From the NCBI GenBank assembly GCA_016839655.1, contig JAEOTW010000295.1:1-15314 (forward strand): a stretch of DNA of 15,314 nt, given 5' to 3'. The stretch comes from Promethearchaeota archaeon (lineage in GTDB: Archaea; Asgardarchaeota; Lokiarchaeia; Sigynarchaeales; SOKP01). The position numbers were made by a program, and so were the translations under genes. Positions 1-6,478 of the stretch are shown in pieces; position 1 is the stretch's first letter, and each line of letters starts with the position of its first letter. The notes beneath the pieces were generated by a model that saw only the letters and a program-made list of their open reading frames with translations, was not told where the DNA came from and made no database searches.

Positions 1-776
1 ATTTCTGCAATTCTTTCTTGAGGACTTTCCACGGGACTCCCATGCGCAGCAAGAATTAACTTGAGATTAGACATTTTCTCAATATTTTTAATGGTATTCA
101 CATATTCTGCTACATCAGAATTTGGAGGGCCCAACCACGTAGTAATGGTTCTTAAGATATTATCCCCTGAAAATAGAATGCCCTTTTCTTCATTATAAAG
201 AGAGATATGGTCTATAGCGTGTCCGGGCGATGGAAAAATTTCCCAGGGTTCTCCATTAATTAAGATATTTGTGTTATCTTCAATAACTTCATCTGGATCT
301 TCTATATAGGATGCCCCAAATATCCTCTGGTAAAAAAATCTTGAACCAGCATTTCTTAAAGAATTTATAATTTTACGAGTGGTTTTTTTCCTGATTCTTA
401 AATAATCTTCATAAGCATCTGTCTCAAATGTCTCAATGAAGCTTTCTTTATTTTTAATGATTTCACAGCTTTTTTTTGTCAAAACAATCTTTATTCCTAA
501 AGCTTTTCTAATTCGTTTTAAACCACTAAAATGATCAGGGTGACAATGAGAAACAAGAATTCGTGTAATTTTGAACTCCTTCTTTAGTTCTCTGTAATGA
601 TCTTCAATTTCTTTCAAACCCCTAATTAATTGTTTTACTGCTCTTTTTGTCCCGTAGCCCGCATCATAAATAATTCCATCTGGACCCGCTAAAACATAAA
701 TATTTTCAGGTGGCTTAATTACTCCAAATCTTCCCTTTTCCTTTATTAAAAAAATGCCGGGATATACTTCTCTCAT
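1..776 (-). CDS. Metallo-beta-lactamase-fold hydrolase, C-terminus cut by window edge
   Basis: Reading leftward from ATG at 776-774, the frame stays open for 258 codons to the window edge, so the C-terminus is missing. The product carries the full MBL metal-site series: H77-x-H79-x-D81-H82 (SHCHPDH), H186 in SPGHAIDH, D205 in FSGDN and H245 in AAHGSP. This set fits two metal ions, as in the glyoxalase II / LACTB2-like hydrolases of the superfamily. An N-terminal beta-rich segment (NIYVLAGPDGIIYDAGYG) is the usual start of the fold. The insert between about 105 and 155 is helical and charged, and may form the substrate lid. It is probably a soluble cytoplasmic enzyme. Substrate cannot be told from this part; thioesters, phosphodiesters and lactones are all used in the family. 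It is divergent from the 2H phosphoesterase gene, 56 bases away. Confidence 0.9.
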   Translation of the reverse strand, partial: MREVYPGIFLIKEKGRFGVIKPPENIYVLAGPDGIIYDAGYGTKRAVKQLIRGLKEIEDHYRELKKEFKITRILVSHCHPDHFSGLKRIRKALGIKIVLTKKSCEIIKNKESFIETFETDAYEDYLRIRKKTTRKIINSLRNAGSRFFYQRIFGASYIEDPDEVIEDNTNILINGEPWEIFPSPGHAIDHISLYNEEKGILFSGDNILRTITTWLGPPNSDVAEYVNTIKNIEKMSNLKLILAAHGSPVESPQERIAE

Positions 777-832
777 TCAATTTTTATAAATTTCCAAAAT
801 ATTTATTACTTAGTCTTATTAAGATAGCAATT
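777..832. promoter_or_regulatory. Divergent promoter region between MBL hydrolase and 2H phosphoesterase
   Basis: The 56-base gap between two divergent starts is A/T-rich. The run AAAATATTTATT (797-808) is TATA-like on both strands and lies about 25-35 bases from each start codon, which would suit leaderless or short-leader transcripts. A second TATA-like element, TTTATAAATT, is at 783-792. No Shine-Dalgarno motif precedes either start. Assignment is by position and composition only. Confidence 0.4.
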
Positions 833-1381
833 ATGCCTTATGCAATTGTGCTTTCATTTAATGATGAGAGCTCACTCCCAATAAATCAAATTTTTAAGGA
901 GTATAAAGATAAAAAGATAGGTTCGATGCTTTACGATCCTAAACTGAAACCTCATATTACTTTATGTACCTATGAAAATATTAATAGTCATTCTGTAAAG
1001 GAGAGATTAACTCTTTTCTCTATTGAGAATAAACCCTTCAAAATCCAGATAAGTAGTATTGGGTATTTTCCCGTTGAAAAAAGCGTAATTTTCTTGAATC
1101 CGAAAGCATCTAATGAACTTTTAAATATTCAACAGAAAATATTTAGTCTTTTTAAGGATTTTGAAACTGGAGCATCTCCTTTAACCTGGGTTCCACATTG
1201 TACACTTGGAATGTATCTCAAAAAGGAAGATATTACTGAAGCTATTGATATAATAAAAAAAGAAATTGTGATTACTGAAGAAAATCCATTTTATATCCAA
1301 ACTACATCAATTTCGCTTGTTAAATTTGAACGAGAACCTTTAAAAATTGATTGGTGGTTAGATTATCAACTTAAAGGATGA
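833..1381 (+). CDS. 2H phosphoesterase / 2'-5' RNA ligase-like protein
   Basis: This 182-residue protein has the two signature motifs of the 2H phosphoesterase superfamily: H41-I-T43-L in KPHITLCTY and H122-C-T124-L in VPHCTLGMY. They are about 80 residues apart, the normal spacing for two half-domains facing one active site. Members act on 2',3'-cyclic or 2'-5' phosphodiester ends of RNA or nucleotides. The length matches the family (about 170-190). The second motif lacks the arginine often found after HxTL in the ThpR/LigT branch, so it is closer to the broad 2_5_RNA_ligase2-type group, and the exact substrate is unknown. It stands alone in its transcript: the upstream gene is divergent and the downstream histone gene converges on it. 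Family call is firm, function is not. Confidence 0.85.
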   Translation: MPYAIVLSFNDESSLPINQIFKEYKDKKIGSMLYDPKLKPHITLCTYENINSHSVKERLTLFSIENKPFKIQISSIGYFPVEKSVIFLNPKASNELLNIQQKIFSLFKDFETGASPLTWVPHCTLGMYLKKEDITEAIDIIKKEIVITEENPFYIQTTSISLVKFEREPLKIDWWLDYQLKG

Positions 1382-1387
1382 GATTAA

Positions 1388-1394
1388 TATTTTT
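1388..1394 (+). terminator. Weak T-rich terminator after the 2H phosphoesterase
   Basis: A short T run (ATTTTTAA) lies 7 bases after the stop codon, in the 66-base gap between convergent genes. Archaeal RNA polymerase terminates at such runs, but this one is only five T long. Confidence 0.3.
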
Positions 1395-1411
1395 AATTTC
1401 AATAAATAAAG

Positions 1412-1422
1412 AAAAAAAAAAA
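1412..1422 (-). terminator. T11 terminator of the histone gene
   Basis: An uninterrupted A11 run on the plus strand is T11 on the histone transcript's coding strand, 26-36 bases beyond the histone stop codon. Oligo-T of this length is a typical intrinsic archaeal terminator and needs no hairpin. Confidence 0.6.
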
Positions 1423-1447
1423 GGTTTGAAAAAATAATTAAGCACTT

Positions 1448-1669
1448 TTAGAAGTATTTAATAGCTAAAAGTATATCGTCACGCGTGACTTTCTTCCTTT
1501 TTGAATGTTTGGTCAAGGATAAAGCAGTTTTTGTTATTTTTGTTGCGGATTGTCCCATCCAATCAACTAATTCATCTACCGCATCCCGGGCGACGATTAT
1601 TGCTCCATTATGTTTCATTAAACGTCTAATTGGAGACCAAGAAATATATTCGCTCATAATTTGATTCAT
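1448..1669 (-). CDS. Archaeal histone (HMf-like histone fold)
   Basis: The protein is a single histone fold of the archaeal HMf/HTk class, which dimerises and wraps DNA. Visible landmarks are the short first helix (SPIRRLMKHNGA), the long central helix (VARDAVDELVDWMGQSATKITKTALSLTKHSKRK) and the loop plus last helix (KKVTRDDILLAIKYF), with the RD pair (VTRDD) typical of the fold. No tail extension is present. The start is uncertain. The first ATG (1669) has a GGAGG only one base upstream, too close to be ideal. The second ATG (1657) would give a 69-residue protein, nearer to classic archaeal histones, but its spacing to GGAGG is 13 bases. It is a monocistronic gene with a strong oligo-T terminator. 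Confidence 0.93.
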   Translation of the reverse strand: MNQIMSEYISWSPIRRLMKHNGAIIVARDAVDELVDWMGQSATKITKTALSLTKHSKRKKVTRDDILLAIKYF

Positions 1670-2298
1670 TCCTCCACTTTTTTATTATTTTTGTTAATAA
1701 TTTTTATTTTAAAATTTTTGATCAAATCAAGTTTATTATAATAACTATGTTCTTTGATATATTTAAAGATTTTTGTTCAAGCTTAGTTTTGTAGAGAATA
1801 AAACAGAAAAAATTGAACGACAAAATTCAGAATCAAGAAGATGATCAATCTCGTGAAAGTTAGTAAAATTTTACGGTTTTTTAATTTGTGTCGAAATTTA
1901 GGAATCTAAAATATAATATCTTCAATTTAATTCTCTTATTGATTAACAGTATCGAAATTAAAAAAAATAAGATGGAAATATTCAAATTCTGAAACACTAT
2001 AGTAAGGAATTTTTGAAGATCTTCTATTTGGCTTTTTTTAAAAAGTAAGGAGCCTAGAGTTCTTTAAGTTAAATTTATAGACTTTATCATTAAATTGAAA
2101 GAATAAATGAATGATTTAATTTATAAATTAGATAATTTTTAATTTAGAACTAAATTCCAATTCTCTTCTCTTATTTGTCAATGAAATATAAAAAATAACT
2201 AAGTACATCATCAAAATTTTAATAAAATAATTCAATACTTAAATTCAATCTGAATATAATTTCAAGTTTAATACAGAGAATCCTTTATTAGACAAATA
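1670..2298. other. 629-base A/T-rich intergenic region with inverted repeats
   Basis: No convincing coding frame is seen here; the longest candidates are about 20 codons of low-complexity sequence. The region lies between two divergent genes and so must hold both promoters. TATA-like TTTTAAAATA at 1706-1715 (minus) would serve the histone gene, and GAATATAATT at about 2252-2261 may serve the gene at 2299. Inverted repeats include the perfect palindrome TAATTTATAAATTA (2117-2130), AATTTAG-AA-CTAAATT (2141-2156) and GAAGATCTTC (2015-2024). In DNA this A/T-rich such palindromes arise easily by chance. The stretch 1800-2060 is somewhat less A/T-monotonous and might hide a non-coding RNA, but no known RNA family is recognised. 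Confidence 0.4.
1671..1675 (-). promoter_or_regulatory. Shine-Dalgarno GGAGG of the histone gene
   Basis: GGAGG is read on the minus strand. It sits 1 base before the ATG at 1669 and 13 bases before the in-frame ATG at 1657. Neither spacing is the usual 5-9, so the motif does not settle the start. It is one of few clear ribosome binding sites in the window. Confidence 0.55.
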
Positions 2299-2919
2299 AT
2301 GAATAGATATAAACGTATAAACTGGTTTTTCACTTATTTGGGGTTATTCTTTTTAGTTGTTATTTTTGGGACTCTAGTACACGAATTTGGCCACTATATT
2401 GTAGCAGTCATTTATGGAGTTCCAGCTCGAATAGCTTATGCGTATACTTTTTATTTTGGCACATTAACAACAGATCAAAGATTTTGGTTTATTATGGGGG
2501 GAATAATTAGTTCTTGGGTAGTATCAATTATAGGGATTACAATTATTCTTTTTAAATACAGGAATATGCATAGTCAAAAGGAACAGCCTGTTGGAATCGG
2601 CCAGACCATTTCCATAATGGCGGTTTCATTTAGTTTTCGTTTCATCTTCAATGCAGGTTTGTATTTTATTGAAACAACTCTTCTTGGTAATTGGACTGGG
2701 ATGGATGAAGCCCAAATTGCGGTATATTATTTGGGCATTGCTCCTGAGATCTTAGTTTATGGGAGTGCTGTGATTGCTTTAACTTTTATCATCATTACAC
2801 TTTATTATATCCCCCGATTTCAAAGATATATTATCTTAATTGGAGGGATTACGGGAGGTATCTTAGGATACTTTTTTTGGTATTATTGGGTAGGTCCAAT
2901 TGTCTTACCTGTACCCTAA
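2299..2919 (+). CDS. Integral membrane metalloprotease-like protein (M50-type HExxH)
   Basis: This 206-residue hydrophobic protein has an HExxH zinc motif (H28-E29-F30-G31-H32) placed inside the first transmembrane helix, the hallmark of M50/site-2-type intramembrane metalloproteases. It is followed by AVIYGVPA, matching the HExGH-x-xxA-x-x-x-G pattern of the family. About five hydrophobic segments are visible (around 11-37, 62-86, 103-127, 145-171 and 177-200). D136 in WTGMDEAQIA is a possible third zinc ligand. The classic M50 motif NxxPxxxxDG is not seen, so this is a distant M50B-like protein, and proteolytic activity is not certain. If active it would cut membrane-anchored substrates. 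It has no partner in the same transcript, as the next gene converges 17 bases downstream. Confidence 0.7.
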   Translation: MNRYKRINWFFTYLGLFFLVVIFGTLVHEFGHYIVAVIYGVPARIAYAYTFYFGTLTTDQRFWFIMGGIISSWVVSIIGITIILFKYRNMHSQKEQPVGIGQTISIMAVSFSFRFIFNAGLYFIETTLLGNWTGMDEAQIAVYYLGIAPEILVYGSAVIALTFIIITLYYIPRFQRYIILIGGITGGILGYFFWYYWVGPIVLPVP

Positions 2920-2936
2920 TTACAAATTACTATAAT

Positions 2937-3926
2937 CTACCAAATAACTTGTTCATAATTACAGTTTTTACAAGCAACAAGTTCCTTCTTTTGAGGAAAA
3001 TATGGAAAAATCGAGCCGCAATTCTTACATTCTAAATCATAAATATCGTCATAGGATTTTACGATTCCTTTCGACATCATCTCATCTTTAAAATCATTTG
3101 TAATCTGGGTTAAGAGTGAGATTAATAGATAGTGATTAAGAGAAGATGCAATAAATTCAATTTTATTTGCCACAATCTGACCTATAACTAGTACATCTTC
3201 TTTAATTAAGGATTCTGTTCCATAATACCATAAGATCTTTTTATTAAGATCTTTTGCTACCAACTGGAAATTTATGATATAGAAAAGATGTTCAAGAATC
3301 TCAAAAAATAGTTCAGGATCAACTTTATATTCAGTTCCGACACCAAGACTTTTTATTGCTTTTTTAATACCCGGTTGTTGAGCAAATTCCCTGACGAAAC
3401 TTGAAGGAACTACTTTAGGTTCGATTGTTATTCCATCAATGATTATTTCTGTAGGCCTTGAATCAAGCACCCTAATAGTGTCTTTGTTGTTCACATAGGT
3501 CACAATTGTCCTTATTTCTCCTGTATTATTTAGAAAATTTGGTGTAAAATGTAGATGAATTTGTTTATTAGAATTTTCATTTAGTTCATCAAATTCAAGA
3601 TTAATTATTTTAACATTTTTCTCAGTCTTTATATTTGGAACGTTTATAGTAGGTGGAAAACACCTTGAAAATGTAAAAAATTCTGGGAATTTTATTTTAA
3701 TTTTCATTTCAGTAATTGGCGCTGAACTTTGGTTATCAATAAAAATGGAGTATTGGAAATGACTACTGAAAGGTCTATAATCAGTTGCTAATTTGATTTT
3801 ATCTTCCTGATCAACTTTTTCAAATGAATATGTATCAACCTCCTTAGCTCGAGTCTCCTCTTTTGTTTTGAAGAATACTAAATCGTGCGCTTTAAGCGGG
3901 CTTTTGTCAATCTCTTTTTTCGCCAT
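2937..3926 (-). CDS. Unrecognised beta-sandwich protein with C-terminal zinc ribbon
   Basis: I do not recognise a named family. The 329-residue product seems to have three parts. Residues about 55-170 alternate hydrophobic and polar positions like an immunoglobulin-like or appendage-like beta-sandwich (for example FQYSIFIDNQSSAPITEMKI, typical of extension domains that stress conflict between strands and loops). Residues about 175-290 are mainly helical. The end is a zinc ribbon with C300-x2-C303 and C319-x2-C322 (LECKNCGSIFPYF, then ACKNCNYEQ). There is no signal peptide or transmembrane segment, so it is likely cytoplasmic. The gene is divergent from the DUF4443 regulator and convergent with the M50-like gene. 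A second protein with the same kinds of parts in reverse order is encoded at 11106-13019. A role as a scaffold or adaptor is conceivable but not shown. Confidence 0.6.
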   Translation of the reverse strand: MAKKEIDKSPLKAHDLVFFKTKEETRAKEVDTYSFEKVDQEDKIKLATDYRPFSSHFQYSIFIDNQSSAPITEMKIKIKFPEFFTFSRCFPPTINVPNIKTEKNVKIINLEFDELNENSNKQIHLHFTPNFLNNTGEIRTIVTYVNNKDTIRVLDSRPTEIIIDGITIEPKVVPSSFVREFAQQPGIKKAIKSLGVGTEYKVDPELFFEILEHLFYIINFQLVAKDLNKKILWYYGTESLIKEDVLVIGQIVANKIEFIASSLNHYLLISLLTQITNDFKDEMMSKGIVKSYDDIYDLECKNCGSIFPYFPQKKELVACKNCNYEQVIW

Positions 3927-4054
3927 TTTATTTTACAAAACTATCTATTTTTTGAAGTCGGATTTGAAATTTCAGAACATTGATAATTAATTAAATTGTA
4001 TTCTGATTTATATTTTTTTATAACTTATATTAATTAATTATACTTGGTTGTAAT
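3927..4054. promoter_or_regulatory. Divergent promoter region, beta-sandwich protein / DUF4443 gene
   Basis: The 128-base A/T-rich gap lies between divergent starts. The stretch 4009-4030 (TATATTTTTTTATAACTTAT and adjoining bases) holds TATA-like elements about 25-45 bases before the ATG at 4055. No clear Shine-Dalgarno sequence precedes either gene. Confidence 0.4.
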
Positions 4055-4729
4055 ATGTTAGAAGAATTAGACCCTTTATGGCGATCACCAACAATTAAAC
4101 CTTCTTTCGAGTTAGTCCATGTGATTTTAGCTCTTTTCCTATTTGAGGAAAATAAGGAAGGAATTGGTAGATACCGTTTGCAAAAAGAACTATCAATTGG
4201 TTCTGGAACAACAAAATCTCTTATTAAAAAACTGAATGAAGACTTGAATTTTATAAAGGTTTTGACAGAGGATAATGTAATAAAAGGTCATATCCTCACG
4301 AATAAAGGCATAGAATTTGTTAAAAAAATTAGATTGAAATTTCCCTTAATAGAGAAAGGAGATTCTTTATCTATTAGAGATATTGTGATTAAATCTGAAG
4401 GTAAAAATTCTTATTTCTGTTTTGTAAGAAATGCAATTGATAAAATAACATATGGTATTGAACAAAGAGATGCTGCTATTAAAATTGGAGGAGAAGGAGC
4501 TACTTGTTTACTTTATAATGGTAAAGATTTAATTTTCCCATCTTATACTCTTTCAAATGACGAAAAAGAACAAGAAGTAGTTGAAGATAGTGTTTTTAAG
4601 TATATTTCCTCTATTATCCGAAATAAGGGTTCTCAATTAAAGAAAGATGATGTCATAATTATAGGATTGGGAGAGAATCTGGAAAATGCTAGATTAGCTG
4701 CATTAAATGCTGCTTTAACATTAATATAG
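4055..4729 (+). CDS. DUF4443-family winged-helix protein, putative regulator
   Basis: The 224-residue protein matches the archaeal DUF4443 pattern. It opens with LDPLWRSP and has an N-terminal winged-helix DNA-binding domain (about 17-95: HVILALFLFEE, IGRYRLQKELSIGSGTTKSL as the recognition region, GHILTNKGIEFVKKI as the wing and last helix). A C-terminal alpha/beta domain carries the family signature EQRDAAIKIGGEGAT (136-150) followed by LLYNGKDLIFPS. The C-terminal domain may bind a small ligand, but none has been established to my knowledge. The JAMM isopeptidase gene starts only 24 bases downstream on the same strand, so the two are probably co-transcribed. The regulator's target is unknown; autoregulation of this pair would be the simplest case. 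Family assignment is from recalled motifs. Confidence 0.82.
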   Translation: MLEELDPLWRSPTIKPSFELVHVILALFLFEENKEGIGRYRLQKELSIGSGTTKSLIKKLNEDLNFIKVLTEDNVIKGHILTNKGIEFVKKIRLKFPLIEKGDSLSIRDIVIKSEGKNSYFCFVRNAIDKITYGIEQRDAAIKIGGEGATCLLYNGKDLIFPSYTLSNDEKEQEVVEDSVFKYISSIIRNKGSQLKKDDVIIIGLGENLENARLAALNAALTLI

Positions 4730-4753
4730 TCTTGGGGGTTAGATATCTTTCAA

Positions 4754-5245
4754 TTGAAGTATGAAAAAGACATCATTCTTTTTATTGATGAAGGAATTCT
4801 TGAAAATATAATACAATGCGTTGAGAAAGCTACCCCTTATGAAGCATGTGGTTTAATTTTTGGAAAAATAGAAGAAAAAAAAATACCCAACAGAGAAGAT
4901 CAATTTTCTTATTATTATTATGCTCATAAGTTTGAGTGCATTGAATCTAAATATAAAAATCCAGTTGCTTTCCTAATGGATGATTATGAAAGATTAGTAA
5001 AACTCTCTAATTTATATTCCAAAAATTTTAATTATCAAATGTTCAGTATTTTTCATTCTCATCCAGGTAGTGCCCATCCAAGCGGTGTAGATTTACCCTA
5101 CATGGAAAACTATTATAGAAGTGAAAGATCAACATTTAAGCATATAATCTGGACTATTATGAATGCAAAAAGTAAAGAATTAAATGGTTTTATCTTTATT
5201 GATAATGAACTAAATAAAATTTCATTACAAATTAGAGAGATTTAA
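4754..5245 (+). CDS. JAMM/MPN+ metalloprotease (Rpn11/CSN5-like isopeptidase), TTG start
   Basis: This 163-residue single-domain JAMM zinc protease has the full catalytic set: E30 in PYEACGLIFG, H101-x-H103 in FHSHPG, S110 and D113 in PSGVD. Such enzymes cleave isopeptide or C-terminal bonds to ubiquitin-like proteins (SAMPs in archaea, ubiquitin in Rpn11/CSN5). The flanks HSHPG and SGVD resemble Rpn11/CSN5, but H101 to D113 spans 13 residues where Rpn11 has 14, a one-residue deletion in the zinc loop. The start must be TTG at 4754: an in-frame stop lies at 4727 and no ATG or GTG is in frame between, and the nearby ATG at 4761 is out of frame. GGGGG at 4734-4738 could be a weak ribosome site. 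The gene follows the DUF4443 gene closely and is tail-to-tail with the proteasome beta gene (20 bases between stops). Confidence 0.9.
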   Translation: MKYEKDIILFIDEGILENIIQCVEKATPYEACGLIFGKIEEKKIPNREDQFSYYYYAHKFECIESKYKNPVAFLMDDYERLVKLSNLYSKNFNYQMFSIFHSHPGSAHPSGVDLPYMENYYRSERSTFKHIIWTIMNAKSKELNGFIFIDNELNKISLQIREI

Positions 5246-5265
5246 CTTTGTGCTATCCTTAGTTA

Positions 5266-5904
5266 TTAGACTTGTTTGTAACCGGCTTTATCTATAGTAC
5301 AAATTTGGAGTTCATGTCCTGAACCAGCATCCCTCTCACGAGATGCACTTATTGCTGTTTTTATGAGATCAATCCCTTTAGCTTTTGTCAAATTTGGTTT
5401 CCAGTCTGCTTCCAATACACCAAGACTAAAAGGACTACCAGAACCAAATGATAAGTAATCTGATTCTTCATAAAGTGCGCCTAGCAAATCAATACCATAG
5501 AGTTTTCCGGAACTTTCTCTCTGGGAATACCCCCCTATTATCATCAAACTTAAAAAATAGCTTCTACCTGAAAAAAGTATATTACGACAAAGACTTGCTA
5601 CATATTTTGGTTCAGGTACAGTTTCTTCTTCAACTTCTTTTAACCTTGATAAAGCTTGTAACTGATTAACAACATATTGGCAGTCTGCAACTCCTCCTGC
5701 TATCGTTGCTGCAGTAAATTTATTAATTTCAAATAACTTTTGAGCTTGTTTAGACGCTACAAATGTACCTGCGGTCGCTTGAGAATCAGTTGCGATTATT
5801 ACTCCATCTTTTATAATTATTCCAACAGTTGTGGTGCCAGTCTGAAGTATTTTTTCAACCTGTTCTTGATCTAATTGCCTAAGATCATTGTTATTTTCCA
5901 TCAT
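5266..5904 (-). CDS. psmB: 20S proteasome beta subunit (catalytic, with propeptide)
   Basis: This is an N-terminal nucleophile hydrolase subunit of the archaeal 20S proteasome. A short propeptide ends at LQTG, and autocleavage exposes the nucleophile threonine of TTTVGI. Counting that Thr as 1, the catalytic Asp17 (IATDSQAT) and Lys33 (SKQAQKLFE) fall at the canonical numbers. GSGS and RERDAGSG (Ser129 and Asp166 region) complete the active site, so the subunit should be active. The chosen start is ATG at 5904; ATG at 5901 is equally possible, and an upstream in-frame TTG at 5913 would add three residues with nothing to favour it. The propeptide is about 22 residues, normal for archaea. The alpha subunit and the PAN ATPase are not in this window. 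The gene converges on the JAMM gene. Confidence 0.97.
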   Translation of the reverse strand: MMENNNDLRQLDQEQVEKILQTGTTTVGIIIKDGVIIATDSQATAGTFVASKQAQKLFEINKFTAATIAGGVADCQYVVNQLQALSRLKEVEEETVPEPKYVASLCRNILFSGRSYFLSLMIIGGYSQRESSGKLYGIDLLGALYEESDYLSFGSGSPFSLGVLEADWKPNLTKAKGIDLIKTAISASRERDAGSGHELQICTIDKAGYKQV

Positions 5905-6079
5905 TTTATGCAAAAGTAGATTCTTTTATTGAATATAGCTAAATTAATGTTATATATTAAATAAAAATTTTGTCTATTTTTACTTTGCTTTAATAAATCA
6001 TAATTGAGATGAATTTTAAAAAAATTTTAAAGATATCCTTCCTTATGTTAATTATTAAATTGCATTAGAGTAAACGAAA
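5905..6079. promoter_or_regulatory. Divergent promoter region, proteasome beta / rps8e
   Basis: An A/T-rich gap of about 175 bases lies between two divergent housekeeping genes. TTTTAAAAAAATTTTAAAGA (6014-6033) is a TATA-rich candidate for rps8e, about 45-65 bases before its ATG, with TTAATTATTAAAT (6048-6060) nearer the start. On the minus strand, TATATTAAATA-like sequence at 5951-5961 could drive the proteasome gene. No strong Shine-Dalgarno motif is seen. Confidence 0.35.
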
Positions 6080-6457
6080 ATGGCTCGATCTCAAGCAAGG
6101 TCAAAAAGAAAATACACTGGGAAAAAATACAAGCACTTCAGAAAAAAGCGAAAAAGAGAACTTGAACGCCCACGTATTGATACTGAAATAGCTCAAGAAA
6201 AGAAGAAAAAACAAAGAGTAATGGGAGGTAATTTTAAACTTAAATTATTTGCAACACAATTCATTAATGTTACAGATCCAAGCACTAATAAAACTCAAAA
6301 AGTAAGAATACTTGGCTTTGAAGAGAATCTTGCTTCAAAAGATTTAAATCGAAGGCATGTTTTAACAAAAGGAGCTGTTGTTGAAACAGAATTGGGAAAT
6401 GTAAGAATTACCAGCCGGCCAGGTCAACATGGAATTCTTAATGGTGTAATAGTTTAG
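6080..6457 (+). CDS. rps8e: Small-subunit ribosomal protein eS8
   Basis: The 125-residue protein is the archaeal form of eS8, a component of the 30S subunit shared with eukaryotes and absent from bacteria. The highly basic N-terminus (ARSQARSKRKYTGKKYKHFRKKRKRELER) corresponds to the family's RNA-binding tail. The second half has the conserved beta-rich core with LKLFATQFINV, LASKDLNRRHVLTKGAVVET and the C-terminal ITSRPGQHGILNGVIV. The length is typical for archaea (120-130). It is transcribed alone and converges with the Nudix gene. A T-rich patch directly after the stop (6468-6478) may end the transcript. Confidence 0.98.
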   Translation: MARSQARSKRKYTGKKYKHFRKKRKRELERPRIDTEIAQEKKKKQRVMGGNFKLKLFATQFINVTDPSTNKTQKVRILGFEENLASKDLNRRHVLTKGAVVETELGNVRITSRPGQHGILNGVIV

Positions 6458-6467
6458 AGAAATAGTC

Positions 6468-6478
6468 TTTTTCTTCTT
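6468..6478 (+). terminator. T-rich terminator after rps8e
   Basis: CTTTTTCTTCTT lies about 10 bases after the rps8e stop and overlaps the last codons of the convergent Nudix gene. The interrupted T tract suits archaeal intrinsic termination but is short. Confidence 0.4.

Noticed and set aside
1838..1846. Possible box C (GATGATC) suggesting a C/D box guide RNA
   Set aside because: It differs from RTGATGA, and no box D, C' or D' motif occurs at usable distance.
2030..2054. GGCT...AGCC hairpin candidate in the long gap
   Set aside because: Only four G/C-containing pairs around an A/T loop; too weak to call a structured RNA or terminator.
5448..5669. Plus-strand open frame of 73 codons within psmB
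   Set aside because: Fully inside the strongly conserved proteasome beta gene on the other strand, with no protein-like features.
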